From: Burkholderiaceae bacterium
GTDB taxonomy: Bacteria > Pseudomonadota > Gammaproteobacteria > Burkholderiales > Burkholderiaceae_B
Reading direction: 5' to 3'
Assembly: GCA_023653055.1 (NCBI GenBank)
Contig: JAMNXR010000012.1
Span: 1-64,000, forward strand
DNA: 64,000 nt
Part shown: positions 1 to 8,361 of the stretch, one piece after another
How the letters are laid out: each line of letters starts with the position of its first letter
Numbering within the stretch: the stretch's first letter is position 1
Notes under the pieces: generated by a model
Seen by the model: only the letters and a program-made list of their open reading frames with translations
What the model was told of the DNA's origin: nothing
Databases searched by the model: none
Position numbers and translations under genes: made by a program

Positions 1-2
1 CA

Positions 3-278
3 TCAGTCTATTACGACGCAACGATAAGACACTTGTTTGCCTGGTGGGAAGGCGAGGACTTAGACCCCGACAGCGGTATGAGTCACATCACAAAAGCAAT
101 CGCAAGCCTCACTGTTTTGCGTGATTCGATGATTCAGGGAATGAGTACGGATGACAGGCCGCCAAGATCAGTGCCAATTTACAGCGTACTTAATACCAGC
201 GCTGCATTGATTATCGAGAGGCACAAGGGCAAAACTCCGCGCCATTACACGGTTGACGATACTGGGCTAAAGCTATGA
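3..278 (+). CDS. Partial phage-type dATP/dGTP diphosphohydrolase-like protein (N-terminus outside window)
   Basis: Open frame from base 3 reads SVYYDATIRHLFAWWEGEDLDPDSGMSHITKAIASLTVLRD; the HLxAWWEGEDxDPDSGxxHxxxA pattern is typical of the phage dATP/dGTP diphosphohydrolase N-terminal (DUF5664-like) domain. Confidence 0.65.
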   Translation, partial: SVYYDATIRHLFAWWEGEDLDPDSGMSHITKAIASLTVLRDSMIQGMSTDDRPPRSVPIYSVLNTSAALIIERHKGKTPRHYTVDDTGLKL

Positions 279-511
279 GCCAATCAAGACTTGGTAGTTT
301 TATTGAGGCGCTGATTAACGTGGCGATTGGATTCAGTATCAATTTTCTGGCCAACTTGTTGATTTTCCCGCTATTCGGTTTTCACATCACTCTCGGCGAA
401 AACTTCGTGATGGGTATTTTGTATACGGCGATCAGCGTAGTTAGGTCGTACACGATTCGCCGTTGGTTTAACGCAAGAATCAAACGCGCCGCTGAGCGCA
501 TGGCGGGTTGA
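275..511 (+). CDS. Small phage-associated membrane protein, DUF7220-like
   Basis: 78-aa ORF; ALINVAIGFSINFLANLLIFPLFG...YTAISVVRSYTIRRWFN resembles small phage-encoded membrane proteins; start overlaps the preceding stop. Confidence 0.6.
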   Translation: MSQSRLGSFIEALINVAIGFSINFLANLLIFPLFGFHITLGENFVMGILYTAISVVRSYTIRRWFNARIKRAAERMAG

Positions 512-514
512 GAA

Positions 515-694
515 ATGAAATTTACCTTCATATCAGAGCAAGAAGGATTAAAAGTCGAAATGAATTTTGAAGCTGAGTTCATTTATGACATTGAAGAAAT
601 GTTTAAGCAGTTTCTTCGTGGCACAGGTTTTTCTGTTGAGGACGAGGATTTGTCCGAAGAATGTATGCACAAATCAGCGGGAGATCACCGATGA
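515..694 (+). CDS. Hypothetical small phage-like protein (59 aa)
   Basis: ATG at 515, stop at 692-694, translated by hand (MKFTFISEQEGLKVEMNFEAEF...); ATGA overlap with the next ORF; co-directional with the phage-like genes. Confidence 0.4.
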   Translation: MKFTFISEQEGLKVEMNFEAEFIYDIEEMFKQFLRGTGFSVEDEDLSEECMHKSAGDHR

Positions 695-819
695 TTGACT
701 TACGCAAAGCAGCAGAAATGGCGTTGGAGGCGCTGGAAAGAGGTACTACTGGATTAGCCATACGGGCTATCCCAGCCCTAACGTCGCATGACCGTCATAA
801 AGTAGAACGCCCATTTTGA
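691..819 (+). pseudogene. Truncated phage-like ORF fused to foreign sequence
   Basis: Starts MIDLRKAAEMALEALE, a common start of small phage proteins, then runs antisense through the 3' end of the ATPase gene and stops at 817-819. Confidence 0.45.
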
Positions 820-1966
820 ATTGACTTCCAGCTAGGGCGGCGAGTTTTTTCAGCCCATGAAAATCACTCGCTTTGACTGTTGCAGTAGCTTTGATTTCTA
901 CACCTACTAGTTGTCCCTTCGCATTTTCGATCACGATATCGACTTCAACTTTTTCTGTGTCTCGGTAATACATCAAGCTGTAATGATCATCGGAAGTTGC
1001 TGCGTGTTTGAGTAACTCTCCAAAAACAAATGTCTCCAGAACATGCCCAAACCGTGTGCGATCATCATGGATTTCCTCAATGCTGAGATTGAGTAAGGCT
1101 GCCAGTAATCCAGAGTCTATAAATTGCAACTTTGGTGTCTTGACTAGACGATTCAGTCTATTGCGCGCCCAAACGCTCACCCGCTTTAGGAGATACATCT
1201 GCTCAAAGACGTTGATGTACTTTGCGGCCGTCTTGCCGTCGAGCCCGACTTCTCCACCTAGCTTTGCGTAATTGCACATCTGACCTGAAGTCTGCGCTAA
1301 GGCTCTGAGAAAGCGGGGTAACTCATCCAGCTTGTTAATGCCAGCAAAGTCACGGACGTCCCTTTGGATGATGGCTTCCACATACTGCATCGCCCAAGCT
1401 TGCCTTCTTTTAGCGCTTGTTCGCGAAATGGACTCAGGATATCCGCCTTTAAGCACGCGTTGAGCAAGTGATCTTTCAGGTCGATTTACACCTTCAGGCA
1501 GAATCTTCCCTGCGAATGCATTGTCAATCCAGTTCGCGCCTTTACTTTCAATTTCACTTTGAGACAAAGGTAGTAAAGAAAGGGTTTCCATGCGCCCGGC
1601 TAGTGAGTCCGCCACGGTTGGAAGCGCCATCAAATTGGCGGATCCCGTGAGTAAGAAACGTCCTGGACGACGATCCTCATCGATACTTTTTTTTATAGCG
1701 AGCAATAACTCGGGAGCACGTTGAATTTCGTCGATGACTGCGTGGTCTAGCGTTGAAATCATACCCACAGGATCTTCGCGGGCTGATAATAGTGTGAGTG
1801 CATCATCTAATGTGAAGTACTGAAGTTGTTTTTCAGCAGCTATCTGGCGAACAAGAGTTGTTTTGCCTGCCTGACGCGGGCCCGCCAACAGGATGACTGG
1901 GGTGTCTTTGAGTGCCTCCTCAATGCGGGGCCTGATCAGGCGAGCAAAGTTCGGGAGGTTTTCCAT
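767..1966 (-). CDS. AAA ATPase with DUF4143 C-terminal domain (C-terminus appears shortened)
   Basis: Walker A (AGPRQAGKTTL), Walker B-like (HAVIDEIQRAP), LLTGSANL, GGYPE, and C-terminal VEVDIVIENAKGQLVGVEIKA. ATG at 1966; the listed ORF uses an upstream TTG at 1975. Confidence 0.85.
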   Translation of the reverse strand: MENLPNFARLIRPRIEEALKDTPVILLAGPRQAGKTTLVRQIAAEKQLQYFTLDDALTLLSAREDPVGMISTLDHAVIDEIQRAPELLLAIKKSIDEDRRPGRFLLTGSANLMALPTVADSLAGRMETLSLLPLSQSEIESKGANWIDNAFAGKILPEGVNRPERSLAQRVLKGGYPESISRTSAKRRQAWAMQYVEAIIQRDVRDFAGINKLDELPRFLRALAQTSGQMCNYAKLGGEVGLDGKTAAKYINVFEQMYLLKRVSVWARNRLNRLVKTPKLQFIDSGLLAALLNLSIEEIHDDRTRFGHVLETFVFGELLKHAATSDDHYSLMYYRDTEKVEVDIVIENAKGQLVGVEIKATATVKASDFHGLKKLAALAGSQFKMGVLLYDGHATLGLG

Positions 1967-1991
1967 ATTGAACAATATCCAAAGACTCGGG

Positions 1992-2079
1992 AATATTCCG
2001 TAAATTACGGAATATTTTACCGTAAATTACGGAATATAATTATGTAAATTACGGAAAGTTAGGTTGTATATTACGGAAA
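1992..2079. repeat. Four tandem repeats, 22-bp period, core GTAAATTACGGAA, upstream of the DUF4143 ATPase
   Basis: Cores begin at 2000, 2022, 2044 and 2066 (last copy GTATATTACGGAA). The copy nearest the gene is a perfect 12-1-12 palindrome, AATATTCCGTAA-A-TTACGGAATATT (1992-2016). Confidence 0.9.
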
Positions 2080-2080
2080 A

Positions 2081-2566
2081 TTAGAGCGTCTCCGCAACCC
2101 AAGAACCTGATTTACCCCCATGCTTTTCCAATAGTTTGACCCCATCAATTACCATGCCGCGGTCAATCGCCTTGAGCATGTCATAAATCGTCAGTAAAGC
2201 AATCGATGCAGCGGTCAGCGCTTCCATTTCAACACCAGTACGCCCAACCGTTTCAGAGGTCGCGGTACACGTCACAGAGGAAGTGCCGGCATCTGTGACA
2301 AAATCAACCGTTACCCGTGTCAGCGGAATCGGGTGGCAAAGAGGAATCAGCGCCCCTGTTTGCTTAGCTGCCATGATGCCTGCCAATCTCGCCACACCTA
2401 AGACATCGCCTTTTTTGGCATCGCCTTGTGACAGCTTTGCAAAGGTGGCGGGTTGCATGGTGATGCGTCCCTGGGCTACTGCACGACGATGCGTTTCATT
2501 TTTGGCTGAGACATCCACCATGTGCGCCTGACCGGATGCGTCAAAGTGTGTGAGATTTTGTGTCAT
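2081..2566 (-). CDS. moaC: Cyclic pyranopterin monophosphate synthase MoaC
   Basis: [43 protein letters not shown]. Confidence 0.95.
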   Translation of the reverse strand: MTQNLTHFDASGQAHMVDVSAKNETHRRAVAQGRITMQPATFAKLSQGDAKKGDVLGVARLAGIMAAKQTGALIPLCHPIPLTRVTVDFVTDAGTSSVTCTATSETVGRTGVEMEALTAASIALLTIYDMLKAIDRGMVIDGVKLLEKHGGKSGSWVAETL

Positions 2567-3162
2567 GAAGGATTCCGCTGAGCCTTTAAGGCTTCAGGTG
2601 TATTGAAATAGGTAAATAATGCGGCGTGTTCAAAGCGCACGGGTATTGCTTGAATGGCCTCGAGCCAAGCGAGGGTTTCACCGTGCCTGAGGTCAAGCTG
2701 TTTGCCCAGAGAGCCTGCAGCAGAGGGTTTGAGCAGGCAGCATAAAGGTTGTGCGATCTCAGTTGTCACTGCATAGGCAGCAACCGCCTCAGGTTGGTCT
2801 GTAAGCGCCTGTTGGAGTTTTTCAAATAAGTCGCTAGGCAACAGGGGCGCATCACAAGGAATCACCAAGAGATTATTTTTTTTACAACGCATCAGTCCCG
2901 CTTCGATTCCCGACATTGGCCCTTGGAAGTCAGCACGCTCATCCGTGACAACAACATGACCAGTCTGCTGATAAGCATCTAAATTTCGATTGGCACTGAT
3001 GAGTATGCGCACAGGGGGCGGCACCTGTTTGGCGAGTGCAGCAAGGGCGTGCTCAACCAGTGGCAAACCGCTCCACATCACCCAACCTTTGTCTTTGCCA
3101 CCCAACCTAGCACCACGGCCGCCAGCCAGGATCAATGCATCATACGTGTGTTTCATTTCCAT
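2563..3162 (-). CDS. mobA: Molybdenum cofactor guanylyltransferase MobA
   Basis: [18 protein letters not shown] nucleotidyltransferase motif; operon context. Confidence 0.92.
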   Translation of the reverse strand: MEMKHTYDALILAGGRGARLGGKDKGWVMWSGLPLVEHALAALAKQVPPPVRILISANRNLDAYQQTGHVVVTDERADFQGPMSGIEAGLMRCKKNNLLVIPCDAPLLPSDLFEKLQQALTDQPEAVAAYAVTTEIAQPLCCLLKPSAAGSLGKQLDLRHGETLAWLEAIQAIPVRFEHAALFTYFNTPEALKAQRNPS

Positions 3163-3626
3163 CTTGCGGCTGCCTTGTCGTCGCTGTCACGCGCTTCAAT
3201 CCAACGTGGGCCTTCGGGGGTCCATTCTTTTTTCCAAAAGGGTGCTTCGGTTTTCAGATAGTCCATGATGAAGTTGTTTGCTTCGTAGGCATCGCCGCGA
3301 TGTGCGCTGGCGGTGAGCACCAGCACGATTTGATCCCCTGGATACATTTTGCCAACCCGATGGACGATGCGTGCACCTTGCAACGACCAGCGCTCCGCAG
3401 CTGCATTCAAAATTTTATTCAAGGACTTTTCAGTCATGCCAGGGTAGTGCTCGAGCTCGAGCGCCACGACATCATCGGCAAGATTGAGATCGCGTACCGT
3501 TCCGACAAAGGCCACGATGGCTCCGATGCTGCGGTCGTCTGCCAAGAGGGCTGTGTATTCTCGACCCAAATCAAAATCTTCAGGCTGCACGGCGACGGAT
3601 AAGCGCGTAGACATTTGTGCGGTCAT
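3153..3626 (-). CDS. moaE: Molybdopterin synthase catalytic subunit MoaE
   Basis: GAIVAFVGTVRD, LELEHYPGMTEK, HRVGKMYPGDQIVLV. Confidence 0.94.
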   Translation of the reverse strand: MTAQMSTRLSVAVQPEDFDLGREYTALLADDRSIGAIVAFVGTVRDLNLADDVVALELEHYPGMTEKSLNKILNAAAERWSLQGARIVHRVGKMYPGDQIVLVLTASAHRGDAYEANNFIMDYLKTEAPFWKKEWTPEGPRWIEARDSDDKAAARWK

Positions 3627-3884
3627 CTAGCCTCCCGTCACAGGTCTGAAAATGGCGAGTTCAGCGCCATCGACGAGAGGGGTATCGAGCGCAATCATTT
3701 CTTGGTTCATGGCGACACGAAAGGCCTGTGCGCCCTCAAACGTCTCACCCCACGCGCCACCTCTGCTCGAAAGATGCGCAATCAGTTCACCTGCTGTGCG
3801 GATGGACTCTGGCAATTGGATATGCTCGTCAGACAGACCAAATTTTTCTCTAAGTTGTGCGAAATACAAGACCTTGATTTTCAT
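3627..3884 (-). CDS. moaD: Molybdopterin synthase sulfur carrier subunit MoaD
   Basis: 85 aa ubiquitin-like protein ending in FRPVTGG (C-terminal GG). Confidence 0.93.
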   Translation of the reverse strand: MKIKVLYFAQLREKFGLSDEHIQLPESIRTAGELIAHLSSRGGAWGETFEGAQAFRVAMNQEMIALDTPLVDGAELAIFRPVTGG

Positions 3885-3907
3885 GCTGTTGGGCTCTTAA
3901 CTTTGGT

Positions 3908-5131
3908 CTAGTAAAGAAGTTCGGAAAGAGAAAGATAGCGCACAACATCCCCCCGCGCGACTTTTGTATCCGATGCGATATCAACAAGTCCATCGGCCCA
4001 AGCAAGGCTGCTCATCACGCCAGAGCCTTGATTCGGCCATAAATCTAGCACTGGCGCGCCAGAGGCAACATGCGAGATTTTGACGCGCAAAAATTCACGG
4101 CGACGGTCTGGCTTGGGCCAGTTAAAATTCGCCGTGGCAGACAGGTATTTCAATTCTGTGTGTGCGGAGCCCATGCGTTTAAGCAAAAACGGACGTGCCA
4201 TCAATAAAAACGTGACAAAAGAACTCACTGGGTTACCAGGCAGACCAATGAAGTCTGCGTGCCCGACGCGACCATAGGCAAGTGGCTTGCCAGGCTTCAT
4301 TGAAATCTGCCAAAGGTCTAGGCTACCGAGCGCCATCACTGCGGCTTTAACATGATCTTCTTCACCGACAGACACACCACCACAGGTAATGATGACGTCG
4401 TTTTCGCTTGCAGCTTTGCTAAGGGCTTCACGAGTGGCTTCTGCAGAATCACGCACAATGCCGTAATCGTTGACTAAGCAACCTAATTGCACCAACAAGG
4501 CATTGATCGCATAGCGATTGCTGTTGTAAATCGCGCCTGGTGCCAAAATTTGACCAGGCTCTGTGAGCTCATCGCCAGTAAAAAACACACCTACCTTCAG
4601 TGGTTTGAAGACCGTCGCTGTGGCTACGCCAATGGAAGCTAGCATGGCGAGATGTGGCGCACCTAAGCGTTGTCCAGCGGACAATACTAAGCTGCCCTCT
4701 GAGATGTCCTCGCCCTTGCGGCGAATGTGTTGCATACGTTCGATTGGATGCGTGAGCGCAATCGAACCCTCATGATCTTGTGTGTGCTCTTGTGGCACGA
4801 CCACGTTGGCGCCTTCAGGTACAGGAGCACCCGTAAAAATGCGTGCTGCGGTATTGGATGCGAGTGAGGTGCCGGTCTGACCAGCCGCGATCCGTTGGGT
4901 GACGGGAAAAGATTCAGGCAATGCCTGCATATCCAGCACGTTAAGCGCATAGCCGTCCATTGCGGAGTTATCAAAACCAGGGACGTTGATCGGGGACTGG
5001 ATGGACTGTGCCAGTGTGCGTCCGAGCGCCGCCAAAAGCGGTAAGGTTTCAGTGGCGCTCAAGGGAGTTGCGCTCGCCAATAAGGTCTGGCGTGCATCTT
5101 CAAAATTTAGGAGGTTGGCTCTGGGTTTCAT
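3908..5131 (-). CDS. moeA: Molybdopterin molybdenumtransferase MoeA
   Basis: FDNSAMDGYA, ITCGGVSVGEEDHVK, GLPGNPVSSFVTF. Confidence 0.95.
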   Translation of the reverse strand: MKPRANLLNFEDARQTLLASATPLSATETLPLLAALGRTLAQSIQSPINVPGFDNSAMDGYALNVLDMQALPESFPVTQRIAAGQTGTSLASNTAARIFTGAPVPEGANVVVPQEHTQDHEGSIALTHPIERMQHIRRKGEDISEGSLVLSAGQRLGAPHLAMLASIGVATATVFKPLKVGVFFTGDELTEPGQILAPGAIYNSNRYAINALLVQLGCLVNDYGIVRDSAEATREALSKAASENDVIITCGGVSVGEEDHVKAAVMALGSLDLWQISMKPGKPLAYGRVGHADFIGLPGNPVSSFVTFLLMARPFLLKRMGSAHTELKYLSATANFNWPKPDRRREFLRVKISHVASGAPVLDLWPNQGSGVMSSLAWADGLVDIASDTKVARGDVVRYLSLSELLY

Positions 5132-5185
5132 GCTGTGTCGCTTTGGTGAGACTCAATCCAGACTTTAACCTACCTGCAGGGAAGC

Positions 5186-6196
5186 TTAGCCCCCAGTTTG
5201 AGACATAAAGCGGATGATTTTTGTGGGCGCTTCGAGAAATTCGTGACGCTCTGGTTTGAGCTCGATTCCTTCACGAATCGTTTGCTCAAGCTCTGCATCG
5301 GAAATGCCTGCGCGCAACAAAGGTCTGAGTTCAACTTTTTCTTCTTGGCCCAAGCATAAGTAGAGCGTGCCGTCCACAGATAAGCGAACCCGGTTACAGG
5401 TTGCACAGAAATGTTGACTGATTGGGGTGATGAGACCGATTTGTCCACGTCCATCGGCGGTGCGCCAATAGCGTGCGGGTCCACCGCCCATGGTCTTGAT
5501 TTCCGGAATCAGGTCAAACCGTTCGCGCAGGCGTTCGAGGACGGGTCCGAGCGGCGTATAGCCTGAAGCCAGCCCGGTACTGCCCATTGGCATGGTCTCG
5601 ATCAAGCGCAAAATGAATCCGCGGTTGATGCAAAACTCTGTCATCGCCTCGATTTCATGTTCATTGACACCGGGCATCACGACCATATTGAGCTTGATGG
5701 GTGAAAAACCGTGTTCTTGCGCAGCATCCAAGCCAGCCATTACATCGTCAATCGTGTCGCGACCGGTAATTTGAGTCACACATTCGCGATCCAAACTGTC
5801 CAAACTGATGTTGAGACGCGTGACCCCTGCTGCACGCAAGGCGGCAGCGTGTTTAGGTAATTGTGTGCCATTGGTCGAGAGGGATAAATCTTTGATGCCA
5901 GGTAGGGCGCTGATCCGTGCGGCTAAATCTGGCAGATTACGGCGCAGAAGAGGCTCGCCACCCGTTAGACGAATCCGCGAAGTACCCAGGCGACCAAAGA
6001 CGCCCACAACGCGTTCGATTTCATCAAAAGTGAGCCAATTTTTTGGCTCTTGATAGCCTTTGAAACTTTTAGGCAAACAATAAGTGCATTTCATATCACA
6101 CCGATCCGTGACGGATAGGCGAAGGTACTCAATGCTTCTGCCAAAGCGATCGATGAGGGGTGAGTGTGTCTGCGTCATCACAAGTGCGTCGGTCAA
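5186..6196 (-). CDS. moaA: GTP 3',8-cyclase MoaA
   Basis: Radical SAM motif CDMKCTYC, LRLTGGEPLLR, C-terminal FCATCNRVRLSVDGTLYLCL, terminal GG. Confidence 0.96.
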   Translation of the reverse strand: MTDALVMTQTHSPLIDRFGRSIEYLRLSVTDRCDMKCTYCLPKSFKGYQEPKNWLTFDEIERVVGVFGRLGTSRIRLTGGEPLLRRNLPDLAARISALPGIKDLSLSTNGTQLPKHAAALRAAGVTRLNISLDSLDRECVTQITGRDTIDDVMAGLDAAQEHGFSPIKLNMVVMPGVNEHEIEAMTEFCINRGFILRLIETMPMGSTGLASGYTPLGPVLERLRERFDLIPEIKTMGGGPARYWRTADGRGQIGLITPISQHFCATCNRVRLSVDGTLYLCLGQEEKVELRPLLRAGISDAELEQTIREGIELKPERHEFLEAPTKIIRFMSQTGG

Positions 6197-6280
6197 ACCT
6201 AGTTTCTTATACTGTTTCTTAATGTACTCTTATTTCGACAATAATTTACAAACCGCCACATCAGCAAGTAGGGTATCCAC

Positions 6281-6601
6281 ATGAGTATTTACTGGGGGGC
6301 GTTGTTTATAGCCGGCTTGTGCGAGGTTGGCTGGCCATTGGGATTGAAATTAGCCGATGCGCCAGGCATGAAAGCTTGGGGCCTTCTGTTGGCCGTTGTC
6401 AGCATGGCGATCAGTGGCGCATTGTTGTGGTTTTCTTTAAAAGAAATCCCAATCGGTACGGCGTATGCCGTTTGGACTTCGATCGGTGCGGTGGGCACGT
6501 TTGCACTAGGGGTATTCTTTTTTGGGGATCCGAGCCTGCCCATTCGCTGGGTGGGCGTGGCGTTTATTATTCTTGGTGTCGTGATGCTCAAGATGGGGTG
6601 A
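6281..6601 (+). CDS. SMR family transporter, SugE/Gdx type (probable guanidinium exporter)
   Basis: GLCEVGWPLGLKLAD, IPIGTAYAVWTSIGAVGTFALG; four hydrophobic segments. Confidence 0.85.
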   Translation: MSIYWGALFIAGLCEVGWPLGLKLADAPGMKAWGLLLAVVSMAISGALLWFSLKEIPIGTAYAVWTSIGAVGTFALGVFFFGDPSLPIRWVGVAFIILGVVMLKMG

Positions 6602-6628
6602 TTGGCTGAAATCACCCTAAGTTCTGTT

Positions 6629-8062
6629 TTAAGCCTCTAGTTGCGCTTGGATCTTGCCCTGCCGAATCGCCTCAATAAATGCCCGGTAGTCCAGGCTGTT
6701 TTGCTCGGTGTATTGCACGGCAAACTCCCCGATGGCTTGATCAAAGCTTTTGCTTGTTCCAATGTATCCCGCAATCATGGCTGGGTCGCCTGAGCGGGCA
6801 TGCGCGCGTGCCAACGCATGGCCGCACATTTTTGCATAATGTCGCAGGGTTTCTGTATCCCAGTCTTCGATGATTGCAGACAGCTTGAGATCGCGAAGCT
6901 GCCGAATATAAAAATCACGACCATTGATGCCGCGTGTCCACCCTAAAAACACATCCGAGGCGGTTTGAATCAGACGTTGGCCATGGACCACGCGTTGCCC
7001 TTGGTTGGCATATGCACTTTTACCCGCATAAGGCTCAAGTACTGACTGTCGTGCTTCTTTGACCTGCATAAAAAGCGGATCCTTGTCCCCCGCCATAAAT
7101 AAGGCCACACCACACATCGTGCCTACGCTACCGACCCCGACAACTTTTAGAGCGAGGTCGCAATAGTGAAAACGATTAAAAAGTATGCGGATATGTTCTG
7201 GTAGCGTTTGACGATAGGATTCAATTACCGTCGCATAGTCAGATTGTGCGCCGGGTGTCAGTATCTCAGTCGTATGGAAAATCAATGGAGGCTCGTCTTT
7301 GATCTTGGGCCTGCCTCCGTGATGGACAACAAATTTCGGATACATGATGTCTGGATGAGACTTGCGCTGTTCTATTTCAATGCGCTGGGCCAGACGTTTG
7401 CGGGCGCGTCTGAGTACTTCGGGGTCGGTCGAGCGATGTGTGTAGTTTTGCAGGTCAATTTTGTCGTACCAGACATCGAGTGCGCGCATCCCCGCATAAT
7501 CAGACATTTTTTCACGGTATTCACGTACGAGGTCGTTCACAATCGCTGCAGCGTCACCTATGGGTAGTTCGATGTGCTTGGCTGCGATCACAACGCTGGC
7601 GGCGAGTCGTTTGATATCCCACTCAAAAGGCGCAGGCAAGGTTTCGTCTAAATCATTGATATCAAATACGATATTTCTTTCAGGCGTCGCAAATCCGCCA
7701 AAATTCATGAGATGCGCGTCGCCGCATGCTTGGACGTAGAGGCCGCTCGTGGGCGTCTTCGCAAGATCCGACGCCATGATCGCTGCTGCACCCCTGTAAA
7801 ACGCGAAGGGAGACTGTGCCATGCGTCCAAAGCGAATGGGGACGAGGTGTTCAATCCGGCCGGCGTTCGACGCGGAAAGAGTCTCAATAGGATCGGGGCG
7901 ATTTTTCGGGGCCTGCCATTCTGAATGCGCACTGCGGGGCGCTTTGTTGCGCAGGCTTTTGCCCTGAGTCGCTCGCGCCTCTGCGGTCTGAAAGGGCAGT
8001 GAAGGTGTCTCAAAAGCCTTGGCAGGCTTGACATCTGTTTTTTTAGAAGAATTTTTGGGCAT
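6629..8062 (-). CDS. DUF2252 family protein
   Basis: PIRFGRMAQSPFAFYRGAA, CGDAHLMNFGGFATPERNIVFDINDLDET, DWDTETLRHYAKMCGHALARAHARSGD. Confidence 0.88.
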   Translation of the reverse strand: MPKNSSKKTDVKPAKAFETPSLPFQTAEARATQGKSLRNKAPRSAHSEWQAPKNRPDPIETLSASNAGRIEHLVPIRFGRMAQSPFAFYRGAAAIMASDLAKTPTSGLYVQACGDAHLMNFGGFATPERNIVFDINDLDETLPAPFEWDIKRLAASVVIAAKHIELPIGDAAAIVNDLVREYREKMSDYAGMRALDVWYDKIDLQNYTHRSTDPEVLRRARKRLAQRIEIEQRKSHPDIMYPKFVVHHGGRPKIKDEPPLIFHTTEILTPGAQSDYATVIESYRQTLPEHIRILFNRFHYCDLALKVVGVGSVGTMCGVALFMAGDKDPLFMQVKEARQSVLEPYAGKSAYANQGQRVVHGQRLIQTASDVFLGWTRGINGRDFYIRQLRDLKLSAIIEDWDTETLRHYAKMCGHALARAHARSGDPAMIAGYIGTSKSFDQAIGEFAVQYTEQNSLDYRAFIEAIRQGKIQAQLEA

Positions 8063-8147
8063 GTTTTAGCTTCACTGCATGATGAGCAACGAAATACCAG
8101 AGGAGGAGGGGATGGAGCGATGGGGTGTAGACCCTTGCTGTGTGCAT

Positions 8148-8237
8148 TGGCGGAAGCGGTGAGATTCGAACTCACGGAGGGCGTGAACCCTCGCCGGTTT
8201 TCAAGACCGGTGCCTTAAACCACTCGGCCACGCTTCC
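8148..8237 (-). tRNA. tRNA-Ser (anticodon TGA)
   Basis: Minus strand GGAAGCGTGGCCGAGTGGTTTAAGGCACCGGTCTTGAAAACCGGCGAGGGTTCACGCCCTCCGTGAGTTCGAATCTCACCGCTTCCGCCA; long variable arm, CCA encoded. Confidence 0.96.
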
Positions 8238-8361
8238 ATCAGGAAGGGTTGAATCATAAACGATTTAGCAAGATATTTCCTGCGTGCTACGCGCGCGCCC
8301 CTTAATTGAAGGCAACAGGATACAATTCTGGGTTTGCTGCTATCTTCTTATACGCTTAAAA

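Noticed and set aside
6197-6280. Search for a Moco riboswitch between moaA and the SMR gene
   Set aside because: The gap is only about 84 bp, shared by two divergent genes, and shows no extended paired structure.
8148-8237. tRNA-Ser as an integration site for an island
   Set aside because: Both flanks are ordinary chromosomal genes; no integrase or tRNA 3'-end duplication visible nearby.
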